Positions 1 through 7,989 of a DNA stretch of 64,000 bases are shown in pieces. This DNA comes from Dehalococcoidia bacterium (lineage in GTDB: Bacteria; Chloroflexota; Dehalococcoidia; Lucifugimonadales; Lucifugimonadaceae): assembly GCA_022824185.1 (NCBI GenBank), contig JAJEAU010000017.1, positions 62,001 to 126,000 of the forward strand. The letters are read 5' to 3'. The position numbers and the translations under genes were made by a program. The notes under the pieces are model-generated. The model was not told the origin of the DNA and did not search any database. It saw only the letters and a list, made by a program, of their open reading frames with translations. The first letter of the stretch is position 1. The number at the start of each line of letters is the position of its first letter.

Positions 1-275
1 TCAACAGCGCAACTGACGCAATGTTTTTGCGAATCAAAACGTTACCCGCCTTTCAAACTTTTGCATACCGACGCCGAAACGTAAATCTTCGCGCCGAAAT
101 TCCGCCCCACCTCAATTTCGAAGTCTACGGTTTCGGATCACGCGAAATCTGTACGACACGACGCACGTTTCGCCGTAATTTGACCGATGCGAATCGATAC
201 CGAGACCGGCATCAGACGCGGGTTATCGATACGGCCGAATCGCAGTTAGACCGTAGCCTGTGCCACCATCGTCGC
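1..275. other. intergenic, left edge of window
   Basis: There is no convincing complete gene here. On the minus strand a reading frame starting with TTG near 37 (I-R-K-N-I-A-S-V-A-L-L) stays open to the window edge and resembles the start of a signal peptide. It is only 12 codons long, so it is recorded as a possibility only. The long plus-strand frame from about 21 to 1010 is the antisense shadow of the aldehyde dehydrogenase gene. Confidence 0.3.
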
Positions 276-1685
276 TTAGTGAAAAACCACCATCTTCAAC
301 TCCGTCATCTCATCAATCGCGTACGTCGGGCCTTCCTTCCCGAACCCGCTGTCCTTCAATCCGCCGTAAGGCATCAAGTCGGCCCGGAACTGTGTGCCCG
401 AGTTGATGTTCAGGTTGCCGGAATCGACCTCCAACGCAAACCGCATCGCATGATCGACGTTCTGAGTGAAGATCGCAGCCGCCAAACCAAAGTTGGTGTC
501 GTTCGCAAGCTCGATGGCTTCGTCTATGTCCGAGGCAGGCGTGACCGCGACCGTGGGACCAAAAACCTCTTCCCTCGATACGCGCATATCGGGGTCAACG
601 TCCGCCAAGATCGTTGGCGTCATGATCGCCCCATCCCGCGTACCACCCGCAACGACTCGTGCTCCGCCGTCGACCGCTTCGTTGACCCATGTCTCCACGC
701 GTGCGGCGTCAGATTCTCTCACCAACGGACCCATGTTGGTCGCATCCTTCTTGGGATCGCCGTACGAAAGCGCTTCGACCGCCGGTTTCAACGCATCGAG
801 GTAGTCCCCGTATGCCGATTCCTGCACGATTACCCGCTGCGTCGAGATGCATACCTGACCTGCGTTGGCGTAACCGCTCTGCGCCGTCGCCGCCGCAACC
901 TTGTCCATATCCGCATCCGGCATAACGATCAACGGCGAGTTCGAACCAAGCTCCATCGTCACCTTCTTCAACCCGGCCATCCGAGTGATGTGCTCGCCAA
1001 CTTCCCGTGATCCCGTGAACGTCACTTTTCGGACATTCGGTTGAGACACCAACGCATCGCCGATGGTTCGACCCGATCCAGTGATGCACTGAACCGCCAT
1101 GTCGGGAATCCCGGCGTCGAGCAGTATCTCCGTGAGTTTGAGCGCCGACAACGGCGTGTCAGACGCCGGCTTGATGATCACTGCATTACCTGCTGCTAGG
1201 GCAGGACCAACCTTGTGAGCAACCAAATTCAACGGGAAGTTGAATGGCGCAATCGCCGCCACAATCCCGACCGGCACTCGCACCGTGAACCCGAACTTCC
1301 CAGCATTCCCAGGAGACGCATCCAGCGGAATCGTCTCACCCCGCAACCGTTTGGCCTCCTCTGCAGACCAAGTCATCGTCTGAACTGCCCTGTCGACCTC
1401 TAACCGACCCTCCGAGATCACCTTCCCTTCCTCGCGAGTGATCGTCTGACCCAGCTCCTCTTTCCGCGCCTCGATCAACGAAACCGCCCGCATCAGAATT
1501 TCATACCGATCCATCCCCGTCAGACGCGACATCTGTTCTCGCCCGTCCTCGGCAGCCTTAGCCGCCAACACCACATCCTCAACCGATGCGCCCGGCACCG
1601 TATCAAACGCCTCACCCGAAAAAGGATCAATCACATCCATGCGATCGTCCCTCTCGACCCACTCTCCAGCCACGTACATCTTCAT
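276..1685 (-). CDS. NAD(P)-dependent aldehyde dehydrogenase
   Basis: This is a 469-residue aldehyde dehydrogenase superfamily protein that oxidises an aldehyde to a carboxylic acid in the cytoplasm. The family core is complete: the Asn of the APFNFPLN segment (about 149), the cofactor-binding Lys of IIKPAS (about 172), the general-base Glu in MELGSNSPL (about 245) and the nucleophile Cys in NAGQVCIS (about 279). The overall pattern resembles lactaldehyde, glyceraldehyde-3-phosphate (non-phosphorylating) and semialdehyde dehydrogenases; substrate cannot be fixed from sequence. I chose the ATG at 1685 because GGAGAG lies 7 bases upstream; an in-frame extension to 1736 adds 17 unlike-family residues. 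Nearby sugar-acid genes suggest lactaldehyde or a similar product aldehyde as the substrate, which is inference. Confidence 0.9.
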   Translation of the reverse strand: MKMYVAGEWVERDDRMDVIDPFSGEAFDTVPGASVEDVVLAAKAAEDGREQMSRLTGMDRYEILMRAVSLIEARKEELGQTITREEGKVISEGRLEVDRAVQTMTWSAEEAKRLRGETIPLDASPGNAGKFGFTVRVPVGIVAAIAPFNFPLNLVAHKVGPALAAGNAVIIKPASDTPLSALKLTEILLDAGIPDMAVQCITGSGRTIGDALVSQPNVRKVTFTGSREVGEHITRMAGLKKVTMELGSNSPLIVMPDADMDKVAAATAQSGYANAGQVCISTQRVIVQESAYGDYLDALKPAVEALSYGDPKKDATNMGPLVRESDAARVETWVNEAVDGGARVVAGGTRDGAIMTPTILADVDPDMRVSREEVFGPTVAVTPASDIDEAIELANDTNFGLAAAIFTQNVDHAMRFALEVDSGNLNINSGTQFRADLMPYGGLKDSGFGKEGPTYAIDEMTELKMVVFH

Positions 1686-1912
1686 GTTCAATCTCTCCGT
1701 TAGGCTCGCTGACCTTAGCGTCCAGACCTCATCCATCTAAGACCAAGCCCGAACCCACAACAGCAAAACCCCATATTCATCACAGAACGTGACAACATTC
1801 TATCCACTCAACCAAAATCACCACACAAACCCGAAAACCACAACACCACGCCCCAGCTAACCAGCCCACCACTCATTGCCAACCCCACATCCACCAACTA
1901 CAACCCTCATCC

Positions 1913-1981
1913 CGCAGTACCGTGTCCCCTCTCCCGCTGGGCGGGAGAGGGCTAGGGTGAGGGCCGGGGAGGTGCGGGGCC
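1913..1981. repeat. palindromic intergenic repeat, copy 1
   Basis: The core is a strong palindrome, CCCTCTCCCGCTGGGCGGG followed by AGAGGG, then CTAGGGTGAGGG. The same unit with about 60 near-identical bases occurs in opposite orientation at 45694-45783. It resembles the REP-like hairpin repeats found between genes in many bacteria. Here it is the outer end of a longer duplicated non-coding block. Confidence 0.75.
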
Positions 1982-2059
1982 AGCAGGACTCCCCAACTAC
2001 TACTCTCCCCAGCCCACCCCACACATCACCCAAAACAACAAAATCCCAAAAATCCCAGT

Positions 2060-2945
2060 TCAGACAATATTTGACACACACGCACCACAACTGTTAATAT
2101 CAACAACAAGCGTTCCACCCGCTTCGCGAGGGAAACAACGCCCAGAGGATCGCCGCCGCCAAGGATCGCGACTTGGCAGCAGTTGTCGTCGATTGAAGTG
2201 ACATGAAACCGCGAGACGGAAAGCACATGAGAAGCATGCAAGTGCACAAAGAGCCCCGAGGCCGGAGGTTTAGAACCCCGAGGCGCAAGGCCCGATGTAC
2301 AACTGCGCGCCCATCGCGACGGTGCCCGTCTAAGACTCTTGGAGCATGGAGCAACGCGGTCACAAACCCGGTTATGGAGAAGGACGTAGCTGCAAGGTTC
2401 AGGCGCGGCGATATACTGCTTAAGCCGCAACACGAGCCAGACGCCGGAAACGGCGTTCAAGGCCTGGACGAGGTCTTCTCTTATCCAAAACAGATCGAAA
2501 CCGCTTCGTCGTGCGGCAAGATCAGAGCGTCAACGAGGGGCGGGAACCAAGTGATGGCGTGCGGGATGTTTCCAATATCCGCACGCCGGGCCGTCGGTCT
2601 GGCGACGTCGGCAACGCTCGAATTATTCAATGAGTTAACTATTTTTCGCCCGAAGGACCAAGGTCCAGACAACAGTCAAGACCAAAGTCCACCGGTTTTT
2701 ACACCGCGGCGAATCCTCAAAAACCCCGACGCCATGGGCGGACCTAAAACCCGCCCATGCACGTCAACCGGGACCAAGTCCCAAACCTCTGCAACCAAAT
2801 AAGCAAAACCTAGAACAACAAAAAAGATCGACAAGCCCGACGCCCCAAGGCGCCCACGTCCGGCAACCCCGGACGTTTCAACGCGTCTAAAAAGAACCCA
2901 TCCTTCCCCCTCCTACTTAAAAAGAAAAGCCGCCACGCGGCATTA
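2060..2945 (-). ncRNA. unidentified conserved non-coding block, copy 1 (candidate structured RNA or degenerate element)
   Basis: This 0.9 kb stretch lacks a credible gene: the frames across it are short, on both strands, and match nothing. Read on the minus strand it shares ordered conserved blocks with 44728-45620 read on the plus strand. They are a GCCGC-N-GGCGGCTTTTCTTT hairpin and T run near 2920-2945, a block holding GTCCGGGGTTGCCGGAC hairpins near 2856-2889, GACGTCGCCAGACC near 2600, and a 62-base core at 2382-2443. The core can form a stem (GTTGCGG pairing with the CCGCG side) closing a conserved loop CTTAAGCAGTAYATCR. The retained order, hairpins and poly-T suggest RNA or a decayed mobile element. 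I do not recognise the family. The strand given is that of the G-rich reading and is inferred. Confidence 0.4.
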
Positions 2946-2988
2946 AAATCATTCCCCATCATTCACATCAAAGTTCCCCGGAGCCCCC

Positions 2989-3972
2989 ATGAAGAAAGCC
3001 CTCATCACCGACTACGTCTGGCCAAACATCGACGTCGAATCCGAAATCCTCCAAGCCGCCGGCGTCGAACCCATCGTCGCACCCGACACCTCCGAAGCCA
3101 CACTCTCCGAACTAGCAGCAGACGCCGACATAATCATGTTCTGCTTCGCCCAAGTCACCGGCAACGTCCTCCAAACCGCCGAAAAATGCATGGTCGCATC
3201 CCGATACGGCATCGGCGTCGACAACATCGACATCCCAACCGCCACCGAACTCGGCATCGTCGTCACAAACGTCCCCGACTACTGCATGGACGAAGTCACC
3301 GACCACGCCATCGGCATGATCCTAGCCCTCAACCGACGCCTCCTACCCCACGACGCCCAAGTCAAACAAGGCGGATGGCACGACGTAGTCCTCAACCAAC
3401 CCATGCACCGCACCCGCGGCGCCACCCTCGGCATCCTAGGCTACGGACGCATCGGACGATCCATCGCAGCCAAAGCCGCCAGCTTCGGCATGAACCTGAT
3501 CGCCTACGACCCCATGATCGAACCCGGCCAAACCATAGACAACACCGAAATCACAACCTTCGAAGACGTCCTACGCCGATCCCACTTCATCACCGTCCAC
3601 ACCCCCCTAACCCCCGAAACCGAGGGCATGATCGGCCCCGACGAACTCGCCATGATGATGCCCGGCTCAATCATCGTCAACTGCGCCCGAGGCGGCATCA
3701 TCCAAGAGCAGGCCCTAGCCGACGCCCTCCACTCAGGCCACCTAGCAGGAGCCGGCCTAGACGTACTAGAACCCGCTCCCCCACCAAACGACCACCCCCT
3801 CCTCACGGCTCCCAACATCATCATCACCCCCCACACCGCCTTCTTCTCCCAAGCCTCCACCATCGAACTAGAACGCCGAACCGCCCAAGAAGCCCTCCGC
3901 GTCCTAAACGGCAACCCACCAGAAAACCTAATCAACCCCGACGTCCTAGGCAACTCCCGAGTAGGCATCTAG
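2989..3972 (+). CDS. D-2-hydroxyacid dehydrogenase (NAD-binding)
   Basis: The protein has 327 residues and belongs to the D-isomer-specific 2-hydroxyacid dehydrogenase family (phosphoglycerate / glyoxylate / hydroxypyruvate reductase relatives). It reversibly reduces a 2-oxo acid to a D-2-hydroxy acid. The Rossmann motif GYGRIG lies at 151-156. The catalytic triad is visible as Arg234 (NCARGG), Glu261 (DVLEP) and His282 (TPHTAF). There is no C-terminal ACT domain, so it is not a regulated serine-pathway SerA. The gene is followed after 9 bases by the dehydratase at 3982, so the two are almost certainly co-transcribed and probably act on a sugar-acid derivative. Codon third positions are extremely C-rich. 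Confidence 0.9.
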   Translation: MKKALITDYVWPNIDVESEILQAAGVEPIVAPDTSEATLSELAADADIIMFCFAQVTGNVLQTAEKCMVASRYGIGVDNIDIPTATELGIVVTNVPDYCMDEVTDHAIGMILALNRRLLPHDAQVKQGGWHDVVLNQPMHRTRGATLGILGYGRIGRSIAAKAASFGMNLIAYDPMIEPGQTIDNTEITTFEDVLRRSHFITVHTPLTPETEGMIGPDELAMMMPGSIIVNCARGGIIQEQALADALHSGHLAGAGLDVLEPAPPPNDHPLLTAPNIIITPHTAFFSQASTIELERRTAQEALRVLNGNPPENLINPDVLGNSRVGI

Positions 3973-3981
3973 CATCTAGCC

Positions 3982-5133
3982 ATGAAAATCACCAACGTAA
4001 AAGCCATCCCCGCCTCCTCATCCCCACGAGGCCAAGCCCGCAACTACGTCTTCGTAAAAATCGAAACCGACGAAGGCATCACCGGATGGGGCGAAGCCAC
4101 CGCCGGTCCCCTAGCCGTCGCCACCATGGTCGACGAATTCGGCGAACTCCTCATCGGCAAAGATCCCGGACGCATCGAGCAGCACTGGCAGACCCTCTAC
4201 CACCACTTCCACGTCCGAGGCGGCGTAGTCCAACTCTCCGCAATCTCCGGCATCGAAATCGCCCTATGGGACATCAAAGGCCAAGCCCTCGGCGTCCCCG
4301 TATACGAACTCCTAGGCGGCAAGATGCGAGAGAAAATCTGGTGCTACGGACGCTGGGACGGCCTAACCCCCGAACTCGCCGTCGAAAACGCCCTCCGCCA
4401 CACCGAGCAAGGCCTAACCGCACTCAAAGGCGACCCCTTCGACCACCGCGGCCTATTCATTCCCATCGAAGCCGAACGCATCGCCATCCAGAAACTCGCC
4501 GCAGTCCGAGAAGCCGTCGGCGACGACGTCGAACTCCTCGTCGAAGTCCACGGACGCCTCGCCCCCGCCGACGCCATCCGCATCGGCAACGCAATGGAGC
4601 CATACCGACCCTTCGTCTACGAAGAACCGGTCCCACCCCAAAACCTCGACGCCCTAGCCCGCGTCGCCGAACAGGTCAACATCCCCCTAGCCACAGGCGA
4701 ACGCCACCTCACCAAGTGGGACTACACCGACCTCCTCGCCCGCCAAATCGTCAAGATGATCCAACCCGACATCGTCCAAGCCGGCGGCATCCTCGAACTC
4801 AAAAAGATCGCCGCAATGGCCGAGGCCCACTACGTCGGCTTCCAACCCCACAACCCATACGGCCCCTTCTGCACCATCGCATCCATCCACGTCGACGCCT
4901 GCACCCCCAACTTCATGATCCAAGAAGGCGGCATCCACCCCTGGTTCCAAGACGCCACAATAGGCGACCTCCCAACCCAAAAAGACGGCTACCTGCCGCT
5001 CCCAACCGAACCCGGCCTAGGAGTAGCCATGAACGAAGACTGGCTCAAATCCAACCCCTGGCGCACCGACGCCGCCCCCTGGCGAGCCCCCGACGGAACC
5101 ATCGCCTCATTGCAGGAGACGAACTGGTCATAG
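3982..5133 (+). CDS. enolase-superfamily dehydratase (galactonate/mannonate dehydratase-like)
   Basis: A 383-residue mandelate racemase / enolase superfamily member. Such enzymes abstract the proton next to a carboxylate using Mg2+ and, in this subgroup, remove water from sugar acids to give 2-keto-3-deoxy acids. The N-terminal capping domain (about 1-120) holds YELLGGK. The barrel carries the ligand region LLVEVHGR (Glu188, His190, matching the DxHGR pattern of galactonate and mannonate dehydratases), YEEP (Glu214-215), ATGERH (Glu240) and QPHNPYGP (His290). It sits directly behind the hydroxyacid dehydrogenase at 2989. The exact substrate is unknown. A 656-codon Arg/Pro-rich frame that overlaps both genes in another phase is a composition artefact. 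Confidence 0.9.
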   Translation: MKITNVKAIPASSSPRGQARNYVFVKIETDEGITGWGEATAGPLAVATMVDEFGELLIGKDPGRIEQHWQTLYHHFHVRGGVVQLSAISGIEIALWDIKGQALGVPVYELLGGKMREKIWCYGRWDGLTPELAVENALRHTEQGLTALKGDPFDHRGLFIPIEAERIAIQKLAAVREAVGDDVELLVEVHGRLAPADAIRIGNAMEPYRPFVYEEPVPPQNLDALARVAEQVNIPLATGERHLTKWDYTDLLARQIVKMIQPDIVQAGGILELKKIAAMAEAHYVGFQPHNPYGPFCTIASIHVDACTPNFMIQEGGIHPWFQDATIGDLPTQKDGYLPLPTEPGLGVAMNEDWLKSNPWRTDAAPWRAPDGTIASLQETNWS

Positions 5134-5152
5134 CTCTCGAAAGGACAACGCA

Positions 5153-5383
5153 ATGAGTGCAAAACGAATACAAACGACAATCAGCATCGACGACGAACTC
5201 TACGACGATGCTCGCCGATACACAGGCATCGAAAGTCTGTCAACTTTGTTCGAAGAAGGACTTCGAGCCCTTATCCAACGAGAAGCAGCGAACCCGTCCC
5301 GCAAGATCCCAAATACGCCAGAGGAACGCCTTAGAAGGCTCTCCGGACAGAGGATTCATTTGCCAAAAACCAACCCTGACTAA
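5153..5383 (+). CDS. ribbon-helix-helix antitoxin-like protein (VapB/Arc type)
   Basis: A 76-residue protein beginning KRIQTTISIDDELYDDAR, which is the beta strand plus first helix typical of ribbon-helix-helix antitoxins of the VapB / DUF2191 kind. The remainder (SLSTLFEEGLRALIQRE) fits the second helix. A GGACAACGCA stretch precedes the ATG. Antitoxins of this type normally bind DNA as dimers and neutralise a downstream PIN-domain RNase. No toxin gene follows here; the next sequence is the amidohydrolase fragment at 5405. It may be an orphan whose toxin was lost when the ParA module and the duplicated fragment arrived. Confidence 0.75.
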   Translation: MSAKRIQTTISIDDELYDDARRYTGIESLSTLFEEGLRALIQREAANPSRKIPNTPEERLRRLSGQRIHLPKTNPD

Positions 5384-5404
5384 TCCGTCTGCCTGTAAAG
5401 CATC

Positions 5405-5582
5405 TCAGCTGTCAAACCCCCAAACCCCCGCCGCACACCTACCCATCACCCACTCCAACTCACCCTCACCCGAAAACGCCGGGTGCTCCATCACTCCTCG
5501 TAACGCGTTCCCATAACCCTCACGACCTGCCGCTGGCGGAGAATCACTCCCCCACATCATCCGCTCGACGCCCACTACACTC
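5405..5582 (-). pseudogene. truncated amidohydrolase, C-terminal fragment
   Basis: Reading from about 5582 down to the TGA at 5405-5407 gives GVERMMWGSD, then SPPAAGREGYGNALRGVMEH and a tail ending ELEWVMGRCAAGVWGF. This matches the last 55 or so residues of the amidohydrolase at 7117-7902, with roughly 85% nucleotide identity judged by eye. Homology stops abruptly at about 5580. The frame is intact but has no start, so this is a remnant. It lies 1.7 kb from the full gene with the ParA module between them. Confidence 0.8.
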
Positions 5583-5712
5583 GATCCGAATCCAGCTGCA
5601 GACGCTGCAGACCCTTTGAGGATGAACTTGGGTGTTACCGTTTAGATGAAGGAACACAATCGACCCGCTTGGAAGATGGTATTGCCGAAGCACTGAACAA
5701 TGGAGAAACAGA

Positions 5713-6132
5713 ATGTCGAAGATCGTGAGCTTTATCAACTACAAAGGCGGCGTCGGGAAAACCACCTTGGCTGTAGAAACCGCAGTTACATTAGCCAAGG
5801 AGCATGGTTTCAAGGTTTTGGTCATTGATCTCGATCCTCAAACCAACGCAACCTTTTACTTGGTCGACGAAAAGCATTGGGAACAATGGGCTGAAGAACG
5901 AGGTTCACTCAAGGATATTTTCGACGCAGCAATCGCTGAAGAAACCCTCGACATCGGGAATCTCATTATGGAAAACCGCTTCGATTGCGTTGACCTTTTG
6001 CCGTCCCATCTCGAATTGTTGCCGGTGGATTTGAAACTTGCCGGAAAATGGGGAGCAGAATCCTCCGAAGCTAAGATGATCATTAAAGACAATCTCGGGC
6101 CGGTCATCGACGAGCGCGACTACGATTTGTAG
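5713..6132 (+). CDS. ParA-family ATPase, N-terminal half (frameshifted gene)
   Basis: The 139 residues carry the deviant Walker A motif of ParA/MinD ATPases, NYKGGVGKTT (near residue 10-19), and the LVIDLDPQTNAT motif that follows. The frame ends DERDYDL-TAG. The remainder of a normal ParA (VIDCPP and onward) continues in the -1 frame from 6132, so one base appears lost at about 6129-6130 (expected DYDLVVIDCPP). ParA proteins use ATP-dependent dimerisation on DNA to position plasmids, chromosomes or other cargo. GC content is visibly lower than in the flanking metabolic genes, which suggests transfer. Confidence 0.8.
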   Translation: MSKIVSFINYKGGVGKTTLAVETAVTLAKEHGFKVLVIDLDPQTNATFYLVDEKHWEQWAEERGSLKDIFDAAIAEETLDIGNLIMENRFDCVDLLPSHLELLPVDLKLAGKWGAESSEAKMIIKDNLGPVIDERDYDL

Positions 6133-6581
6133 TGATCGACTGCCCCCCAAATTTGAATTTGGTGACGCAAAACGCTCTTATGCTAAGTGACGCCTACGTG
6201 GTCGTCTGCCTGCCCGAGTATTTTTCGATCCGCGGAATCGGACTGATCGAAACTCAAATACGCAACATGATGGGGCAGATCAACAAGAATCTTGTGAGGT
6301 TTGGCGCGGATCCAATCGCAGGACCCGTGATGCGCGGGATTATCTTCAACAGGATCAAGTACGTGACGGGAGGGACAATCGATCAACAAAACTGGATAAC
6401 GCAAGTCAGGCGTCTTTATCCCAACGTGACGTTCGATAAATTCGTTGCGGAATCGGTGAAAGTTGCGGAGGCGTCTTACCGAGGTCCGATCTCATTGTCC
6501 GGTCGGTCGATCGACCAAGCATACGTCGATCAGCTGCTCGGCGTAGCGGAAGAATTCTTCGACAAAGTCGTAGTGGCATAG
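6132..6581 (+). CDS. ParA-family ATPase, C-terminal half (frameshifted gene)
   Basis: The 149 residues start at a GTG that overlaps the TAG stop of the preceding frame (TAGTG). They begin VIDCPPNLNLVTQNAL, the Walker B region of ParA, followed by the typical hydrophobic strand AYVVVCLPEYFSIRGI and helices to the end. Alone this half lacks the ATP-binding loop. It is either the second half of a gene broken by a single-base deletion (real or a sequencing error) or, less likely, a separately translated chain coupled through the stop/start overlap. The gene continues with a small ORF 10 bases downstream. Confidence 0.78.
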   Translation: MIDCPPNLNLVTQNALMLSDAYVVVCLPEYFSIRGIGLIETQIRNMMGQINKNLVRFGADPIAGPVMRGIIFNRIKYVTGGTIDQQNWITQVRRLYPNVTFDKFVAESVKVAEASYRGPISLSGRSIDQAYVDQLLGVAEEFFDKVVVA

Positions 6582-6591
6582 GAGTTACCCC

Positions 6592-7017
6592 ATGCGAAAT
6601 GACGGCATCAAGACGTCTCACGATCTAGCGGAAATCTTGGAAAACGCGGCACGGGCATTGCGAATGATGCCGCCGATAAAAATGACAGAGGACGAGGCAC
6701 TCCGCGACTCGCGCGGTATCGGTAAGAAGCGCCGAGGCAAGCAAGCACCGAAAAAACTGTCCGACAACGAATTGATTGATTTGGCGGGAGAGATCAGTCG
6801 AGTTGATCGATCATCCGCTGAGAATCGCCTAGCCTCGCAGACAATAAGCGATATTCGGCAGATTGCTGACACGCTTGGTATCCGAACGCCTAGCAAGGCG
6901 ACAAAATCCGAGTATATCCGCCTTTTGCTAATGCAATTGTTCGACGCACCAGCAGGTCAAGAATTGATCAGGACGTTTCACGAACGGAACCAGCGAAATC
7001 GATCTCCGAAATCTTAG
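6592..7017 (+). CDS. hypothetical protein, ParA partner candidate
   Basis: A 141-residue charged protein that I do not recognise. It starts 10 bases after the ParA stop with a GGAGTTACCCC leader, so it is probably in the same operon. The N-terminal part is predicted helical (SHDLAEILENAARALRMM). The middle is basic (GKKRRGKQAPKK). The C-terminal part (ISDIRQIADTLGIRTPSKAT followed by KSEYIRLL) resembles a short DNA- or RNA-binding helical domain of SAP/HeH type. ParA ATPases usually work with a small DNA-binding or cargo adaptor encoded next door, so that role is plausible but unproven. Base composition matches the ParA module rather than the flanks. Confidence 0.65.
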   Translation: MRNDGIKTSHDLAEILENAARALRMMPPIKMTEDEALRDSRGIGKKRRGKQAPKKLSDNELIDLAGEISRVDRSSAENRLASQTISDIRQIADTLGIRTPSKATKSEYIRLLLMQLFDAPAGQELIRTFHERNQRNRSPKS

Positions 7018-7116
7018 AGCGCGGGTAGACGCGCAACCCATTGTGAGCAGAATCCTAGAATCGTCGGGACCACGTCGATGAAACAAACCTCCACGTAGAC
7101 AAAACGCCCCAAACCA

Positions 7117-7902
7117 CTAACCCCACCCCCAAACCCCAGCCGCACACCGACCCATAACCCACTCCAACTCGCCATCACCCGCAAACGCCGGATGCTCCAT
7201 CACGCCCCGTAACGCATTCCCATATCCCTCACGACCTGCTGCCGGTGGAAAATCGCTCCCCCACATCATCCGCTCGACTCCGAACGCATCCTTCGCCATC
7301 TCAAACACCGGCGGGACATCCTCGAACCGAAACTCCGGCAACAACCGAGCCGGTCGCTTGGCAACCTCCCCCAATCCCGGAACCTTGATCGTCGTGTTCC
7401 CGCGCTCCGCAAGCCTCAACGCACTCTCATAGTCTTCCTCCCACGCCTCTTTGGCAGCGGCAATCCCGGCAAGATGCTCGATAACCACCTGAGTATCGGG
7501 ACACGAATCCATCACGCGAGAAAACTCATCCGACGCGAACCTCGCTGGGTCGCCCTGACAGGAAACAACCAACCCCAACTCGCCAGCCCGTTTCCACATA
7601 TCAAACGGACCCGCATTCACAAACTCTCCATCCGGTGCCAACCTCACGCCGGCTGCACCGCGCTCTGATTCTCGCGTCAAATCTCCCAGCGGATCGTCCG
7701 ACTCCGGATCGATCAAAACCACGACCTTGAATCGATCACCCCGCTTCGCCGCAGCATCGAGTAGGTAACCGCTGTCGTAAGTTCCGCCGTGCTGGATCAG
7801 CACCGCCCTATCCACCCCGTTCCGGTCCATCTGGAACTCAAGCACCTCAATCGGCTCGAACCAGTTCTCACCCGCGTGAGTATGCGTATCAACGATCAAC
7901 AT
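7117..7902 (-). CDS. amidohydrolase-family TIM-barrel hydrolase (lactonase/decarboxylase group)
   Basis: A 261-residue amidohydrolase-2 type protein (COG3618/COG2159 relatives: sugar lactonases, aromatic decarboxylases). Metal-binding residues are visible as DTHTH (His7, His9), IEHLAG (His143) and MWGSDFPP (Asp217). An ATG with AGGCAGGAT upstream marks the start. Neighbouring sugar dehydrogenases and dehydratases make a lactonase role, such as fuconolactone or rhamnonolactone hydrolysis, attractive, but the same fold supports several reactions. A diverged copy of its 3' end lies at 5405-5582. Confidence 0.85.
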   Translation of the reverse strand: MLIVDTHTHAGENWFEPIEVLEFQMDRNGVDRAVLIQHGGTYDSGYLLDAAAKRGDRFKVVVLIDPESDDPLGDLTRESERGAAGVRLAPDGEFVNAGPFDMWKRAGELGLVVSCQGDPARFASDEFSRVMDSCPDTQVVIEHLAGIAAAKEAWEEDYESALRLAERGNTTIKVPGLGEVAKRPARLLPEFRFEDVPPVFEMAKDAFGVERMMWGSDFPPAAGREGYGNALRGVMEHPAFAGDGELEWVMGRCAAGVWGWG

Positions 7903-7947
7903 GATCCTGCCTCCTGTATCGACCTGCCGCCGGAACGGTAAGTTCTC

Positions 7948-7976
7948 GTCATTCCGGCGAAGGCCGGAATCCAGCG
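7948..7976. repeat. CATTCCGGCGAAGGCCGGAATCC-type dispersed repeat
   Basis: A 29-base palindromic unit (GTCATTCCGGCGAAGGC followed by CGGAATCCAGCG) lies between two minus-strand genes. It is the common bacterial intergenic repeat whose arms ATTCCGGC/GCCGGAAT form a hairpin. A related copy with CCCGC/GCGGG arms occurs at 16785-16815. Confidence 0.75.
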
Positions 7977-7989
7977 CGCCGCAAACTCT

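Noticed and set aside
21-1010. 329-codon plus-strand frame at the left edge
   Set aside because: Antisense shadow of the aldehyde dehydrogenase, with low-complexity Arg-rich translation.
2026-2802. Frames of 144 (minus) and 199 (plus) codons in the left non-coding block
   Set aside because: The two copies of the block do not preserve any common frame over these spans, and the translations look random.
3186-5156. 656-codon plus-strand frame rich in Arg, Pro and His
   Set aside because: It overlaps the hydroxyacid dehydrogenase and dehydratase genes in another phase and reflects their C-rich third positions; no domain is visible.
5153-5383. Complete VapBC toxin-antitoxin pair
   Set aside because: Only the ribbon-helix-helix antitoxin is present; the following DNA holds no PIN-domain toxin.
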